A stretch of 64,000 nucleotides of DNA, taken from positions 1 through 64,000 of the forward strand of contig JAFAWY010000080.1 of NCBI GenBank assembly GCA_019241525.1, written 5' to 3'. A model generated the notes under the pieces. That model searched no databases and had not been told where the DNA came from. It was given only the letters and a program-made list of their open reading frames with translations. Position numbers and translations under genes: made by a program. Shown here one piece after another: positions 7,219-15,693 of this stretch. Position 1 is the first letter of the stretch, and each line of letters opens with the position of its first letter. The DNA comes from Pseudonocardiales bacterium. GTDB lineage: Bacteria; Actinomycetota; Actinomycetes; Mycobacteriales; Pseudonocardiaceae.

Positions 7219-7926
7219 TCAAGACGCCTTGAGGGTCAGGCGCGGCGGCGCGGCCTCCCGTTCCTTAACCGACGTGGCGTAGACGTCGACGTACTCCTGG
7301 CCGGACAGGTCCATCAAGGCGTACATGATCTCATCGACCATGGAGCGCTCGACGAATCGATCTCCCGCCATGCCGGCATAACGAGAGAAGTCGAGAGGGG
7401 TGCCGAAGCGTATTTCTACCGGATGCGGACGCCACATCCATTTGCCGACAGGGCTGACTTTATCGGTTCCCACCATCACGACAGGGATCACGGGAACACC
7501 GGCCTCGAGTGCCAACCGGGCAACGCCCGTCTTGCCCTTGTACAACCGGCCATCCGGAGACCGGGTGCCCTCCGGGTAGATGCCAAGCAATTTACCCGCC
7601 GACAGCAACCGAACTCCGGTGTCCAAAGCGGCCTGCGCGGCCGACCCGCTGGACCGGTCGATGGGTACCTGGCCGGCGGCCTTGAAGAACTGCCGCTTGA
7701 GCCATCCGCGTAGCCCAGGCGTGGTGAAGTACTCGCGCTTGGCCAGGAACGTGAGCCGGCGGCGGATCATTAGCGGCAGGAAGAATGAGTCTGCAACCGC
7801 GAGGTGATTGCTGGCCAGAATAGCGCCACCGCGCTTGGGAATATGCTCGACGCCCCGGACCTGAGGGTGACACGTCAGCCTCAACAGCGGGCCTAGCAGC
7901 ATGTGTTTGAGCAGCCAGTAGAACAC
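7219..7926 (-). CDS. 1-acyl-sn-glycerol-3-phosphate acyltransferase family (PlsC-like)
   Basis: The 235-residue protein carries the acyltransferase motifs of the LPLAT family: the catalytic H41 and D46 in NHLAVAD (HX4D), the phosphate-binding YPEGTRSPDG near residue 118, and a late VPVIPVVMVG strand. It should transfer an acyl chain to lysophosphatidic acid or a related lysolipid at the cytoplasmic membrane; the N-terminus is a short hydrophobic segment (MFYWLLKHMLLGPLL). The start is GTG at 7926. It corresponds in position and family to Rv2182c at the left end of the conserved block shared with mycobacteria, so the chromosome backbone resumes here after the accessory region. Confidence 0.88.
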   Translation of the reverse strand: MFYWLLKHMLLGPLLRLTCHPQVRGVEHIPKRGGAILASNHLAVADSFFLPLMIRRRLTFLAKREYFTTPGLRGWLKRQFFKAAGQVPIDRSSGSAAQAALDTGVRLLSAGKLLGIYPEGTRSPDGRLYKGKTGVARLALEAGVPVIPVVMVGTDKVSPVGKWMWRPHPVEIRFGTPLDFSRYAGMAGDRFVERSMVDEIMYALMDLSGQEYVDVYATSVKEREAAPPRLTLKAS

Positions 7927-8119
7927 CGCCTACCGATCCTTCCCTCGCCACCGGGCGAGCGCGTCAAACCAACCTATGGAGCACCATATCGGGGACACAA
8001 TGATGCCCCCGTCATCCTGGCGTACGCAGCACCCGCCGATGCAGGTTCGAGCAGCGGCAAGTACGCAGCCGCTGGACGTCTCTTGGGCCGGTACTGTCAA
8101 GCCTCGCAGGAGCCTGCCT

Positions 8120-8578
8120 ATGCGTGGAGAGTGGTGTCCCCAGTTGAACTATCCCGATCCCGAGGAGCGCGACGGCCCAGGATGGCGGGATCGTCAGGAC
8201 GACCGTCCGAGGGATAGCGTGGACGACACCGACGTTGCCTTCGCCCGCATCGTCGATGGCTTACGGGCCCAGGGATTACCGGCACAGTTGGACGAAGCCA
8301 GCTGGGTTGGCTGTGACTGCGAGGCCGACCCTGGCGAGGAACACTTTGACCCGCCCGAACCACCACCGCTTCCGATGCCTCGGCCGCGGACAGTGGGCGG
8401 CGTGCTCACCCTTGCCGTGGGCATCTTGCTGCTGGCTGCACCGAACGTGCTGCATTTGGGCGAACGGGTAGCGACGCCGCTCGGTCTCCTCGCGGTCACC
8501 GCGGGCATCGGGTGGCTGGTGGTTGGGCTGCGGCCTGGTCCATCAGCGGACGAATCCGACGATGGAGCGCGGTTGTAG
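8120..8578 (+). CDS. Conserved actinobacterial membrane protein, two C-terminal TM segments
   Basis: The 152-residue product begins with a hydrophilic, charged half (MRGEWCPQLNYPDPEERD, then FARIVDGLRAQGLPAQLDEA) and ends with two hydrophobic segments (about residues 92-112 and 118-138). The ATG at 8120 was chosen because AGGAG lies eight bases upstream; the longer frame back to 7976 has no such site. The FxRIVxGLR stretch resembles conserved small membrane proteins found next to this acyltransferase and phosphoesterase in related genomes, but no function is known. It is divergent from the acyltransferase gene and convergent with the phosphoesterase gene. Confidence 0.68.
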   Translation: MRGEWCPQLNYPDPEERDGPGWRDRQDDRPRDSVDDTDVAFARIVDGLRAQGLPAQLDEASWVGCDCEADPGEEHFDPPEPPPLPMPRPRTVGGVLTLAVGILLLAAPNVLHLGERVATPLGLLAVTAGIGWLVVGLRPGPSADESDDGARL

Positions 8579-8588
8579 CACCCGAATG

Positions 8589-9377
8589 TCAAATGACCAC
8601 GACATACGGCACGCCGGTGCGCTGAAAGTGTCCCACGTTGACGCACTCGGTTCGGCCTACCCGCACCCGCCTGGCCAGCGGCTGATGAACGTGGCCGAAC
8701 AGGGCAGCCCGCGGACGGTCGCGGTGGATCACCGCGAGCAGGTCCTCCGAGCCGATCTCGGGTCGCCGAGCCCGGACGTCGTAAAGCAGTTCGGGCACAG
8801 CTGGCGGGATATGGCTGCACAACATGTCCACCCGCCCGAGCGCTGCGACAGCCGCCGCATACTGCTCCGGCGTGCGCAGGTAAGACCGGAAGACCGGCTC
8901 GCGCTGCGGGACGACCCCGCTCGGCAACAACCCACCGCCGACAAAACCCCACTGCAGGCCACCGATATCAGTGCTCTGACCGTCCAGGACATGGATGCCC
9001 GCATGCGCGAAATGTGGCCACAGCTCAGGGAGGTCCACATTGCCCGGGGTAGCGTAGGTCGGGGTCGGGAGGGCCGCAAAAAGCCGTTCATACTGCTCTG
9101 AGATCGCTTGGCGAACGAGCGTGGGCGAATCCGGCAGCTGATCCCACAGCCGCCGCACGAAAGCGTACGCTGCTCCCGGCTCCCCGACGGAACGCAATTG
9201 CGCGAAGCGCTCGACCGCGGCAGGACCGAATACCGAGCCAAGGATCCCAGCAGAGTGATCGTGGTAGTCCACGAAATCGATCAGATCTCCGAGCACCAGT
9301 AGCACATCAGCACCGTCACCCGCCCTCGCCAGCGCGTCCACGTTGCCATGCACGTCGGACACCACGTGGACCCGCAC
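8589..9377 (-). CDS. Calcineurin-like metallophosphoesterase
   Basis: This 262-residue protein has the metallophosphoesterase signature in order: SDVHGN near the N-terminus, GDLIDF about 25 residues later, a GNVD motif in the middle, CSHIPP, and a C-terminal GHVHQP. These residues bind two metal ions and hydrolyse phosphate esters; the substrate is unknown. The GTG at 9377 places the first beta-strand (VRVHVVSDVH) at the N-terminus, as is normal for the family; the longer frame to 9506 would add 43 residues without homology. It is divergent from the acyl-CoA ligase gene with 144 bp between them. Confidence 0.82.
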   Translation of the reverse strand: MRVHVVSDVHGNVDALARAGDGADVLLVLGDLIDFVDYHDHSAGILGSVFGPAAVERFAQLRSVGEPGAAYAFVRRLWDQLPDSPTLVRQAISEQYERLFAALPTPTYATPGNVDLPELWPHFAHAGIHVLDGQSTDIGGLQWGFVGGGLLPSGVVPQREPVFRSYLRTPEQYAAAVAALGRVDMLCSHIPPAVPELLYDVRARRPEIGSEDLLAVIHRDRPRAALFGHVHQPLARRVRVGRTECVNVGHFQRTGVPYVVVI

Positions 9378-9521
9378 GGTCAGGCAGGCTACCGGTGCAG
9401 GCGCCGCTGGGCAGGCAAGATCTTGGGTCTTCGTCGGCGCAAGCAAGGACTGTTGGATCAAACGCCGGTCGCGATACGTTGCCAGGAAAGACAAGAGCAA
9501 TGGCACGCTGCGGAGGTACCG

Positions 9522-11327
9522 GTGCGGGAGTTAATGGTTCCCGCCACCACTACGGTGGGCGACGAAGAGAACCTGACCGATGCGGTGTGGGCCAACGCCG
9601 AACGCTTCGGCAGCAGTATTAGCTTCCGCCGCCGGTTGGCCGATGCCTGGATCGATGTCACAGCGAGGGATTTCGCCGGTGAGGTCACCGCGGTGGCAAA
9701 GGGCCTCGCCGCAGCGGGCCTCGAGCAGGGGGATCGGGTCGCGCTGATCTCCAAGACCAGGTATGAGTGGACCCTGCTGGACTACGCGATCTGGGCTGCC
9801 GGCGCTGTGACAGTCCCGATATATGAAACATCGTCCGTCGAGCAGGTGGAGTGGATTCTCACCGATTCCGGCGCCAAGGCGATCATTGCCGAGACGTCGG
9901 CGCACCGTGAAATGGTGCAGATAATGGCCGATCGGGTGGTCGAGCCCGGGCGGATCTGGCAGATCGAGCCGGCCGGGAACGTCATGCCGGCGATCGAGGA
10001 GCTCACAAAGCTGGGGAGGGCGGTCTCCACTGAAGCAGCACGGGAGCGCGCCTCGGCCGTGCGCGCGGACGATCTGGCGACACTGATCTATACCTCCGGC
10101 ACCACTGGACGGCCCAAGGGGTGCGAGATCACCCATCGCAACCTGCTCGGTGTGACCCGATCGGCCGTGGCTGCGCTACCGGAGTTGATGCAGCCCGGCC
10201 AGTCGCTGCTGCTGTTCCTCCCGCTGGCTCATGTCCTTGCGCGTATCTGCCAGACCTGCTGCGTGTACCAGCGAATCACGCTGGGGCACGCACCTGATGC
10301 CAAGAACCTTGCGGCCGAGTTGGCTGAATTCCGTCCCGCCTTCGTGCTGGCGGTGCCGCGGGTGTTTGAAAAGGTCTACAACGCGGCCAAGCAGAAAGCC
10401 CACTCCGACGGCAAGGGCCGCATCTTCGACATCGCCGTCGCCACCGCCATCGAGTGGAGCCGAGCCCAGGACGCTGGCGGGGCCGGGCTCGCCCTGCGCG
10501 CCAAACATGCAGTGTTCGATCAACTGGTCTATGCCAAGCTCCGGGCGGTGCTCGGTAATCGGTGTGTCGCGGCGATCTCCGGCGGCGCACCACTGGGTGA
10601 GCGGCTCGGACACTTCTTCCGCGGTATTGGGGTGACAGTGCTGGAGGGATACGGACTGACCGAGACAACTGCGCCCGCCACGCTTAACACCCACCAGAAT
10701 CTCAAGATCGGCACCGTGGGAAAGCCGTTGGGTGGGGTGTCAATCAGGATCAACGACGATGGCGAGGTATTGATCAAAAGCCCTGGAGTTCTGCGCCGCT
10801 ACTGGCACGATGAACCGGCCACCAGGGAAGCACTCGTCAATGGTTGGCTGCACACGGGCGATCTCGGAGATCTAGACGAGGACGGCTTCCTGCGGATCAC
10901 CGGACGTAAGAAGGAGATCATCGTCACTGCTGGCGGCAAGAACGTCTCCCCCGCTGTTTTGGAGGACCGGATCCGCGCTCATCGCTTGGTTAGCCAATGC
11001 ATGGTGGTGGGCGACCAGCAACCTTTCGTTGCCGCATTGATCACGATCGACGCCGAGGTGCTGCCGGCGTGGCGCGCCGAGCACCACAAGCCGGCCGGCG
11101 ACTCGGTCGCCGACCTGGTCGATGATCCGGATCTCCGCGCCGAGGTGCAGCACGCAGTGGACCAGGCCAACAAGACCGTGTCGAGAGCTGAGGCAATCCG
11201 CAAGTTCCGCATCCTGCCGATCGATTTCACCGAACAAAGCGGCCAGCTGACTCCGAGCCTGAAGATCAGGCGCGCAGTAGTGGCCAAGGAATTCGCCGCC
11301 GATATCGAGGCGCTGTACGCCTCGTGA
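9522..11327 (+). CDS. fadD15: Long-chain acyl-CoA synthetase (FadD15-like)
   Basis: The 601-residue enzyme activates long-chain fatty acids to acyl-CoA through an acyl-AMP intermediate. It shows the AMP-binding core YTSGTTGRPKG, the YGLTETTAPAT motif, the LHTGDLGDLDEDGF motif and ITGRKKEIIVTAGGKNVSP near the C-terminus. The GTG at 9522 (VRELMVPATTTVG) was preferred because GGAGG at 9512-9516 lies five bases before it and because homologues start with a similar MRE-VPATV sequence; an in-frame ATG at 9534 is possible. It keeps the order acyltransferase - fadD15 - pimB' seen in mycobacteria and probably supplies acyl chains for membrane and envelope lipids. Confidence 0.93.
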   Translation: MRELMVPATTTVGDEENLTDAVWANAERFGSSISFRRRLADAWIDVTARDFAGEVTAVAKGLAAAGLEQGDRVALISKTRYEWTLLDYAIWAAGAVTVPIYETSSVEQVEWILTDSGAKAIIAETSAHREMVQIMADRVVEPGRIWQIEPAGNVMPAIEELTKLGRAVSTEAARERASAVRADDLATLIYTSGTTGRPKGCEITHRNLLGVTRSAVAALPELMQPGQSLLLFLPLAHVLARICQTCCVYQRITLGHAPDAKNLAAELAEFRPAFVLAVPRVFEKVYNAAKQKAHSDGKGRIFDIAVATAIEWSRAQDAGGAGLALRAKHAVFDQLVYAKLRAVLGNRCVAAISGGAPLGERLGHFFRGIGVTVLEGYGLTETTAPATLNTHQNLKIGTVGKPLGGVSIRINDDGEVLIKSPGVLRRYWHDEPATREALVNGWLHTGDLGDLDEDGFLRITGRKKEIIVTAGGKNVSPAVLEDRIRAHRLVSQCMVVGDQQPFVAALITIDAEVLPAWRAEHHKPAGDSVADLVDDPDLRAEVQHAVDQANKTVSRAEAIRKFRILPIDFTEQSGQLTPSLKIRRAVVAKEFAADIEALYAS

Positions 11328-11360
11328 ACGGTATGCGGTAGGGAAGGCCGCTTACCCCGC

Positions 11361-12488
11361 CTACGCGCCGCCGAGCAGGCCACGTAGCCGCCCTGCTCGG
11401 CTAGACCACTGCCATCCCTCCTGCATCCAGCACCGCCCACGGTGACCCATCGCTGCGGCCTGCTCGGGATTGGCTAGTAGCGTCGCGACGGCGTGGGTCA
11501 CCGCCGCCAAGTCCCGGCCGTTCACCAGCTCACCAGTATCTCCGCGGCGCACAGTTTCCCGCGCCCCACCGGCGTCACCCACCACGATCGGCAAGCCAGT
11601 TGCCGCACCCTCCAGGAACACCAGACCAAGTCCTTCGACGTCCAGCCCGCGGCCTCGGGTCCGGCAGGGCATTGCGAAGACGTCGCCGGCAGCATAGTAG
11701 GCAGGCAGCGCGGACCATGGCACGGAACCAGCCCATACCACCGCGTTACCGACCTCGCACGACTCGGCCAGCCGGTACAACGCCGCCCGCGCTGGCCCGT
11801 CACCGACGAGTAGCAGCTTGGCTCCCGGCACCTGACGCCGGATCGCGGGTAAGGCGCGCATCAGCATGTCCTGCCCTTTGCGAGCCACCAGCCGCCCCAC
11901 ACACAGCACCACCGGGCTGTCCCCCAATTGATGGCGTCGCCTGATCTCCGCTCGGGCACCTGGGTCCGGGCGAAATACGTCGCAGTCAACACCAGGCGGC
12001 AGCAGTTCCAGCGCGGCCTGGGGGCCGAATGCCGAGGCGATCCGGCGCCTGGTGTACCGGCTGACGGCCGTCACCACGTCGGCGTCACTGCCGATCCGGC
12101 GCAGCGCGATGCGACCGGGGGGAAGCATCGACCAGCCGACTTCATGCCCGTGACTGCTGGCCGCCACTCGTCTCACCCCAGCGCGGCGCAGCGCGGGACC
12201 GAGGAGGGCGAGCGGAGCAGCCGCGCCAAACCAGGCAGTCTCACATTGCAGTTCCCGGACCAGCCCGATGGCCCGCCGCAGCACCGCTGGCGTAGGAAGC
12301 ATGAGGGTGCCGGGATGCCGGACCACGGGAAACGGCAAGCGCGCATCGAAGGCTGCCGCGCCAGGCCACTCCGGTGCGTAAACGGCGACGGCGCCTGCGG
12401 GCAACGCCATGGTCAGTTCGTGCAGGTAAGCCTGGATCCCGCCGGGTCGGGGTGGGAAGTCGTTGGTTACCAGCAGGACCCGCGGCAT
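11361..12488 (-). CDS. pimB': GDP-mannose-dependent phosphatidylinositol mannosyltransferase PimB'
   Basis: This 375-residue GT4 (GT-B fold) enzyme starts MPRVLLVTNDFPPRPGGIQ, typical of the PimB/MgtA group, and has the donor-binding motif EGLGLVFLEGAATGLP (E-x7-E) about 70 residues from the C-terminus, preceded by CVGRLVARKGQD. It should add the second mannose to phosphatidylinositol monomannoside on the cytoplasmic face of the membrane. Start at ATG 12488; the longer frame to 12596 overlaps the NlpC gene and has no homology. The position between fadD15 and an NlpC/P60 gene matches Rv2188c. It is convergent with fadD15 and co-directional with the cell-wall hydrolase genes. Confidence 0.9.
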   Translation of the reverse strand: MPRVLLVTNDFPPRPGGIQAYLHELTMALPAGAVAVYAPEWPGAAAFDARLPFPVVRHPGTLMLPTPAVLRRAIGLVRELQCETAWFGAAAPLALLGPALRRAGVRRVAASSHGHEVGWSMLPPGRIALRRIGSDADVVTAVSRYTRRRIASAFGPQAALELLPPGVDCDVFRPDPGARAEIRRRHQLGDSPVVLCVGRLVARKGQDMLMRALPAIRRQVPGAKLLLVGDGPARAALYRLAESCEVGNAVVWAGSVPWSALPAYYAAGDVFAMPCRTRGRGLDVEGLGLVFLEGAATGLPIVVGDAGGARETVRRGDTGELVNGRDLAAVTHAVATLLANPEQAAAMGHRGRCWMQEGWQWSSRAGRLRGLLGGA

Positions 12489-12588
12489 CGGTGTGACCGT
12501 ACTGGCCGCGTGACCGTGACTGTGCGACTGCGACTTGGCTGGAACGCCTGGTTCCGGGCGTAGCGACCAAGACGGGTAGGCAGCTGGC

Positions 12589-13656
12589 TCAAGCAATCCG
12601 GCTCATTGCGGTGACTTGGCTCCATGGCACCGGAACAACCTTGACCACGTCGCCAGACTGCGGTGCGTTGACGTAGAGACCGCTTCCGACGTAGATGCCG
12701 ATGTGGCTGATCGGCGAATACAGCGCGATGAGGTCGCCGGGTTGTAACTCCGATTGGCTGACGCTGCGGCCCATCCGCGCTTGTTCTTCGGCTGAGTGCG
12801 GCAAGCCCGGCAGGCCGGCCTGCTCGAAGGCCCATTTGACCAGACCGGAGCAATCGAAGGTGATGGGGCCGTCGCCGCCCCAGACGTAGGATGAACCTTG
12901 CTTGCTCAGCGCGATACGCGCGGCATGAACCGCGATCCCGGTTCCTGCCAGATTGACCGGAAAGTGGATAGTGCCGCCGGACAGGTATGTGGCCCGCGCC
13001 TGGCGGGTCAGTTCTGCGAGACGCTTGGTGACTACCTGGATTTGTTGGTCCATTTCGGCCCGGGCACGGGTCAAGTCGCCTTCGATCCGGGCGGCATCCT
13101 GTTCGGCTTGGCCAGCCCGCGTGGCGGCGTCGTTAGCCGCTCGCTCGGCCTGCTGGGCTTGAACGACCGCGCCGGTGAGCCGATCCATTGCCTGCTTGTT
13201 ATCCACCGCGAGCATGTCCAGCGCCGACATTTGATCGAGAAAATCTTGAGGTGAATCGCTGACCAGCAGGGCTGACAGCTGGGAAAGCCGCGCACCTTGG
13301 AATGACGCGTTGGTCAGCCGGTCGACTTGCACGCGGTACTGGCTCTGGATTTCCCGGGCACGACCGGCGGCAGCGGTTGCGGCGCTGGCGTCTGCCCTAG
13401 CACGATCCAAGTCGCCGCGGCGGACGTTGAGCTGATCGCGGGCGTAGTGCCACTTTTCAGTGAGGACCTCAGCCTGACGGTTTAGCTCGGCCAGTTGCTG
13501 GACAGCAGTGGGGCCATCTCCGGGCACTGCCGGGTCTGCAGCAGCTGGAACAGGCGTCAGCGTCGCCAGAAGACCCACTGTTGCGGCGGTCATCGTCGCC
13601 GAGGCCGTGCGAGTCAAGACGCCAGACTCCAGACGATGCGACTGTTGCGACGACAC
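12589..13656 (-). CDS. Secreted NlpC/P60 peptidoglycan endopeptidase, coiled-coil type (first copy)
   Basis: The 355-residue precursor has an N-terminal signal peptide (about 20-40, ending PVPAAADP), a long alanine-rich coiled coil (about 50-220) and a C-terminal NlpC/P60 domain with C269 in FDCSGLVKWAF, H318 in SHIGIYVG and N330 in VNAPQSG. This is the RipA/Rv2190c architecture: the coiled coil holds the enzyme inactive or binds an activator, and the papain-like domain cuts D-Glu-mDAP stem peptides. Start at GTG 13656, preceded by GAGGAG. A c-di-AMP riboswitch lies in its leader, so expression probably responds to that nucleotide. A paralogue of 345 residues lies at 14373. Confidence 0.92.
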   Translation of the reverse strand: MSSQQSHRLESGVLTRTASATMTAATVGLLATLTPVPAAADPAVPGDGPTAVQQLAELNRQAEVLTEKWHYARDQLNVRRGDLDRARADASAATAAAGRAREIQSQYRVQVDRLTNASFQGARLSQLSALLVSDSPQDFLDQMSALDMLAVDNKQAMDRLTGAVVQAQQAERAANDAATRAGQAEQDAARIEGDLTRARAEMDQQIQVVTKRLAELTRQARATYLSGGTIHFPVNLAGTGIAVHAARIALSKQGSSYVWGGDGPITFDCSGLVKWAFEQAGLPGLPHSAEEQARMGRSVSQSELQPGDLIALYSPISHIGIYVGSGLYVNAPQSGDVVKVVPVPWSQVTAMSRIA

Positions 13657-13677
13657 GTCGCGGCTGTCTCCTCTTCC

Positions 13678-13840
13678 CTTAGACCGCCTACCGGGGCTAA
13701 CGGGATCGACCGGATGAAAGTAGCCCGTCCCGGGCGGGTAGGACTGCCACCCGGACTCACCGAAGAAAGCTGGATCCCCGGCTTAACTCATCAACCCAGG
13801 CGATTCGGCGGTGACTCGCGTTGCCTCCCGACCGGGAGGC
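13678..13840 (-). promoter_or_regulatory. c-di-AMP (ydaO/yuaA) riboswitch in the NlpC/P60 leader
   Basis: Read on the minus strand, the leader contains, in order, ACCGCCGAAT, GCCGGGGATCC, GGTGAGTCC, CCGTTAGCCCCGGTAGGCGG and then the GAAGAGGAG ribosome binding site. These are the conserved blocks of actinobacterial ydaO-type riboswitches, which typically precede rpf and NlpC/P60 cell-wall hydrolase genes and turn expression off when c-di-AMP is bound (family knowledge). The 5' end includes a perfect stem GCCTCCCG/CGGGAGGC at 13823-13840. Boundaries are approximate; a covariance search would fix them. Confidence 0.82.
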
Positions 13841-13973
13841 AGCTACCGCAAAGTCTCGGGAAGATTACGAAAAGTCACCGGCACTGTCATCACCGACGCG
13901 CCAGCAATGGGACAAGTTGGCCGTTTTGCACGACGGGCGTCACCACGCTTAGAGCAGCGTTCGGCTCCACCGA

Positions 13974-14258
13974 TCAGCCCACCTGCCGTCGCGACCGCTT
14001 ACCGTCGGTGGCCGACCGCTCGCCCCGGTCACGCTGGTGGAGGTCGCTGACAGGCCCTCCCCACCCGGTCCGCCGATCCTCGTGGCGGTCCACCAACTGG
14101 AGGCGGGGCACCATGCCGGCCTCAGCGAGGGTGTCCAGCGCGGAGCAGTCGGTACCGTCCAACTCCACCCCGCCGGGAGGCGCTCCCAGTAGCACGGTGA
14201 TGACACAGTCTTGACAGGCGCGACCGCGCACCGCGCATCGGTCACAATCCACGATCAT
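13974..14258 (-). CDS. Small conserved cysteine-rich protein next to NlpC/P60 genes
   Basis: This 94-residue protein begins MIVDCDRCAVRGRACQDCV, with four cysteines in two C-x2-C/C-x-x-C-like groups that could bind zinc, followed by TVLLGAPPGGVELDG and a charged C-terminus. Very similar small proteins accompany the NlpC/P60 genes in many Actinobacteria (recognised from memory), with no known function. AGAGGAAA is spaced about six bases before the ATG. It sits between the two NlpC/P60 paralogues and upstream of the riboswitch of the first; the C-terminal 30 residues (DLHQRDRGERS) are hydrophilic and may be lineage-specific. Confidence 0.75.
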   Translation of the reverse strand: MIVDCDRCAVRGRACQDCVITVLLGAPPGGVELDGTDCSALDTLAEAGMVPRLQLVDRHEDRRTGWGGPVSDLHQRDRGERSATDGKRSRRQVG

Positions 14259-14372
14259 GTCGGTTTCCTCTCGCTGGTGGTCTCGTCACCGTGGAAGGTA
14301 GACCGCTACACCGACAATCTCCGCAACCGGATACCTGGCACCGGCGAGTGACCAGTGGGGAATGTGCCGGGT

Positions 14373-15410
14373 TCAGCCGATCCGGCGGATGGCGGTGACG
14401 TCACGCCACGGGACCCGGGCGACTTTGACGACATCGCCACTCTGCGGCGCATTGATGTAGAGACCGTTACCGACGTATATGCCGATGTGACTGATGGGCC
14501 AGTACAGCGCGATGAGGTCGCCGGGCAGCAAGCCCGAGGTGACCGGGGTCCCCATCCTGGCCTGGTCGATCGCCACCCGGGGTAGGTTGACCCCGGCCTG
14601 GTGATAAGCCCACATAACCAAGCCTGAGCAGTCGAAGGTTGCTGGCCCTTCGGCGCCCCAGATATACGGTGCTCCCTGGCGGGTCAGCGCCGCGCGCAGA
14701 GCTCTGATGCCGATAGTGTCCCCGACCAAATCCAGCGGGTAGTCGGTGAATCCTTCAGAGGCGTAGTGCGCAAACTCGTCAGTGGTGAGCTTGCCTAGGC
14801 GCTCCTGGACCAGATTGATCTGACGGCCCATCTCGAGGCGGGCTTTGGCCACGTCACCTGCGATGCGAGCGGCATCGAGTTCGGCGACGGCCGCGCGCGT
14901 CTCAGCATCGGTGGCAGCGGTTTCCGCCTGCTCGGTACGAGCGACCGCAGCGGCGAGCTTATCCATCGCGGTGCGATTGCTCACCGCCAGCACGTCAAGC
15001 GCCGCCATCTGATCCATGAATTGTTGTGGCGAGTCACTGATCAGCATCGCGGTGAGGCTGCTGACTCGGACGCCTTCGAAAGTGGCGCTCGTTAGCCGAT
15101 CTACCTGAGCGCGGAACTCTTTCTGGGCATCGCGGGCCTGGTCAGCCATAGCTGTCGCGGCTGCCGCATCGTGGTGCGCCTTCTCCGCATCGGCCTGCCG
15201 AGCAAGCAGCCGGTCAGTGGCCAACTTCCACTGCTCCGTGATCATCTCAGCTTGCCGGCTCAACGCCCGCGCCTGGTTTACCGCATCGCCAGGGCCTGGC
15301 GCGGGGGCTGGATCAGCAAACGCAACCACCGGCGGCATGCCTATGGCAGCGGCAAAGGCCAGGCTCGCCGCCATACCGCGAAGCACATGTTTCCGAGGAT
15401 GGACTACCAC
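14373..15410 (-). CDS. Secreted NlpC/P60 peptidoglycan endopeptidase, coiled-coil type (second copy)
   Basis: The 345-residue precursor parallels the gene at 12589: signal peptide (ending VVAFADPAPA at about 25-38), coiled coil (about 45-210) and an NlpC/P60 domain with C261 in FDCSGLVMWAY, H308 in SHIGIYVG and an asparagine in INAPQSG. Both end with nearly the same DVVKV-VPW-TAI-RI tail, so the pair arose by duplication. It is predicted to cleave peptidoglycan stem peptides outside the membrane, in septation or growth. GTG at 15410 is preceded by AGGAG with ten bases of spacing. Unlike the first copy, its leader shows no c-di-AMP riboswitch, so the two may be used under different conditions. 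Confidence 0.92.
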   Translation of the reverse strand: MVVHPRKHVLRGMAASLAFAAAIGMPPVVAFADPAPAPGPGDAVNQARALSRQAEMITEQWKLATDRLLARQADAEKAHHDAAAATAMADQARDAQKEFRAQVDRLTSATFEGVRVSSLTAMLISDSPQQFMDQMAALDVLAVSNRTAMDKLAAAVARTEQAETAATDAETRAAVAELDAARIAGDVAKARLEMGRQINLVQERLGKLTTDEFAHYASEGFTDYPLDLVGDTIGIRALRAALTRQGAPYIWGAEGPATFDCSGLVMWAYHQAGVNLPRVAIDQARMGTPVTSGLLPGDLIALYWPISHIGIYVGNGLYINAPQSGDVVKVARVPWRDVTAIRRIG

Positions 15411-15579
15411 CCGCGGCCATCTCCTGTTCTCGGACCCCGTCCGTATGCCTGACTAAGAAGCAGGACATGATCCCGCTTTATTCGGGTAACGGGCCCAGGC
15501 ATGATTGGGACGCGAATACTCACCCCAACGAAGTAACATCGCCACACCGGCGCGGCATAACACAATTATCGATTACCCA

Positions 15580-15595
15580 GCGTCACAATTGACGC
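15580..15595. promoter_or_regulatory. Palindrome GCGTCA-n4-TGACGC, candidate operator
   Basis: A 6-bp inverted repeat separated by CAAT lies upstream of the second NlpC/P60 gene and directly beside the hairpin repeat at 15600. The dyad is the size of a typical dimeric repressor site. No regulator can be named. Confidence 0.3.
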
Positions 15596-15633
15596 TCAGG
15601 TTGGTCGCTCTTCAAGTACGGCCAACCTGAGCG
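15593..15633 (-). terminator. Hairpin downstream of trpD, one copy of a 27-bp repeat
   Basis: CGCTCAGGTTGG (15593-15604) and CCAACCTGAGCG (15622-15633) form a perfect 12-bp stem that extends three more pairs into the loop. It lies about 60 bp after the trpD stop, so it could end the trpD transcript. The inner 27 bases recur in inverted orientation inside the 3' end of trpD (15715-15741), 25 of 27 identical. Confidence 0.6.
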
Positions 15634-15693
15634 GCTCTTAACAGCACCCAACTCCATCACACATCCCTGATGATGGCGGGCGGATTGCTGCGG

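Noticed and set aside
13495-14214. 239-residue plus-strand frame
   Set aside because: Covers the riboswitch and the 94-residue gene on the other strand, composition rich in Arg/Ser/Pro without motifs.
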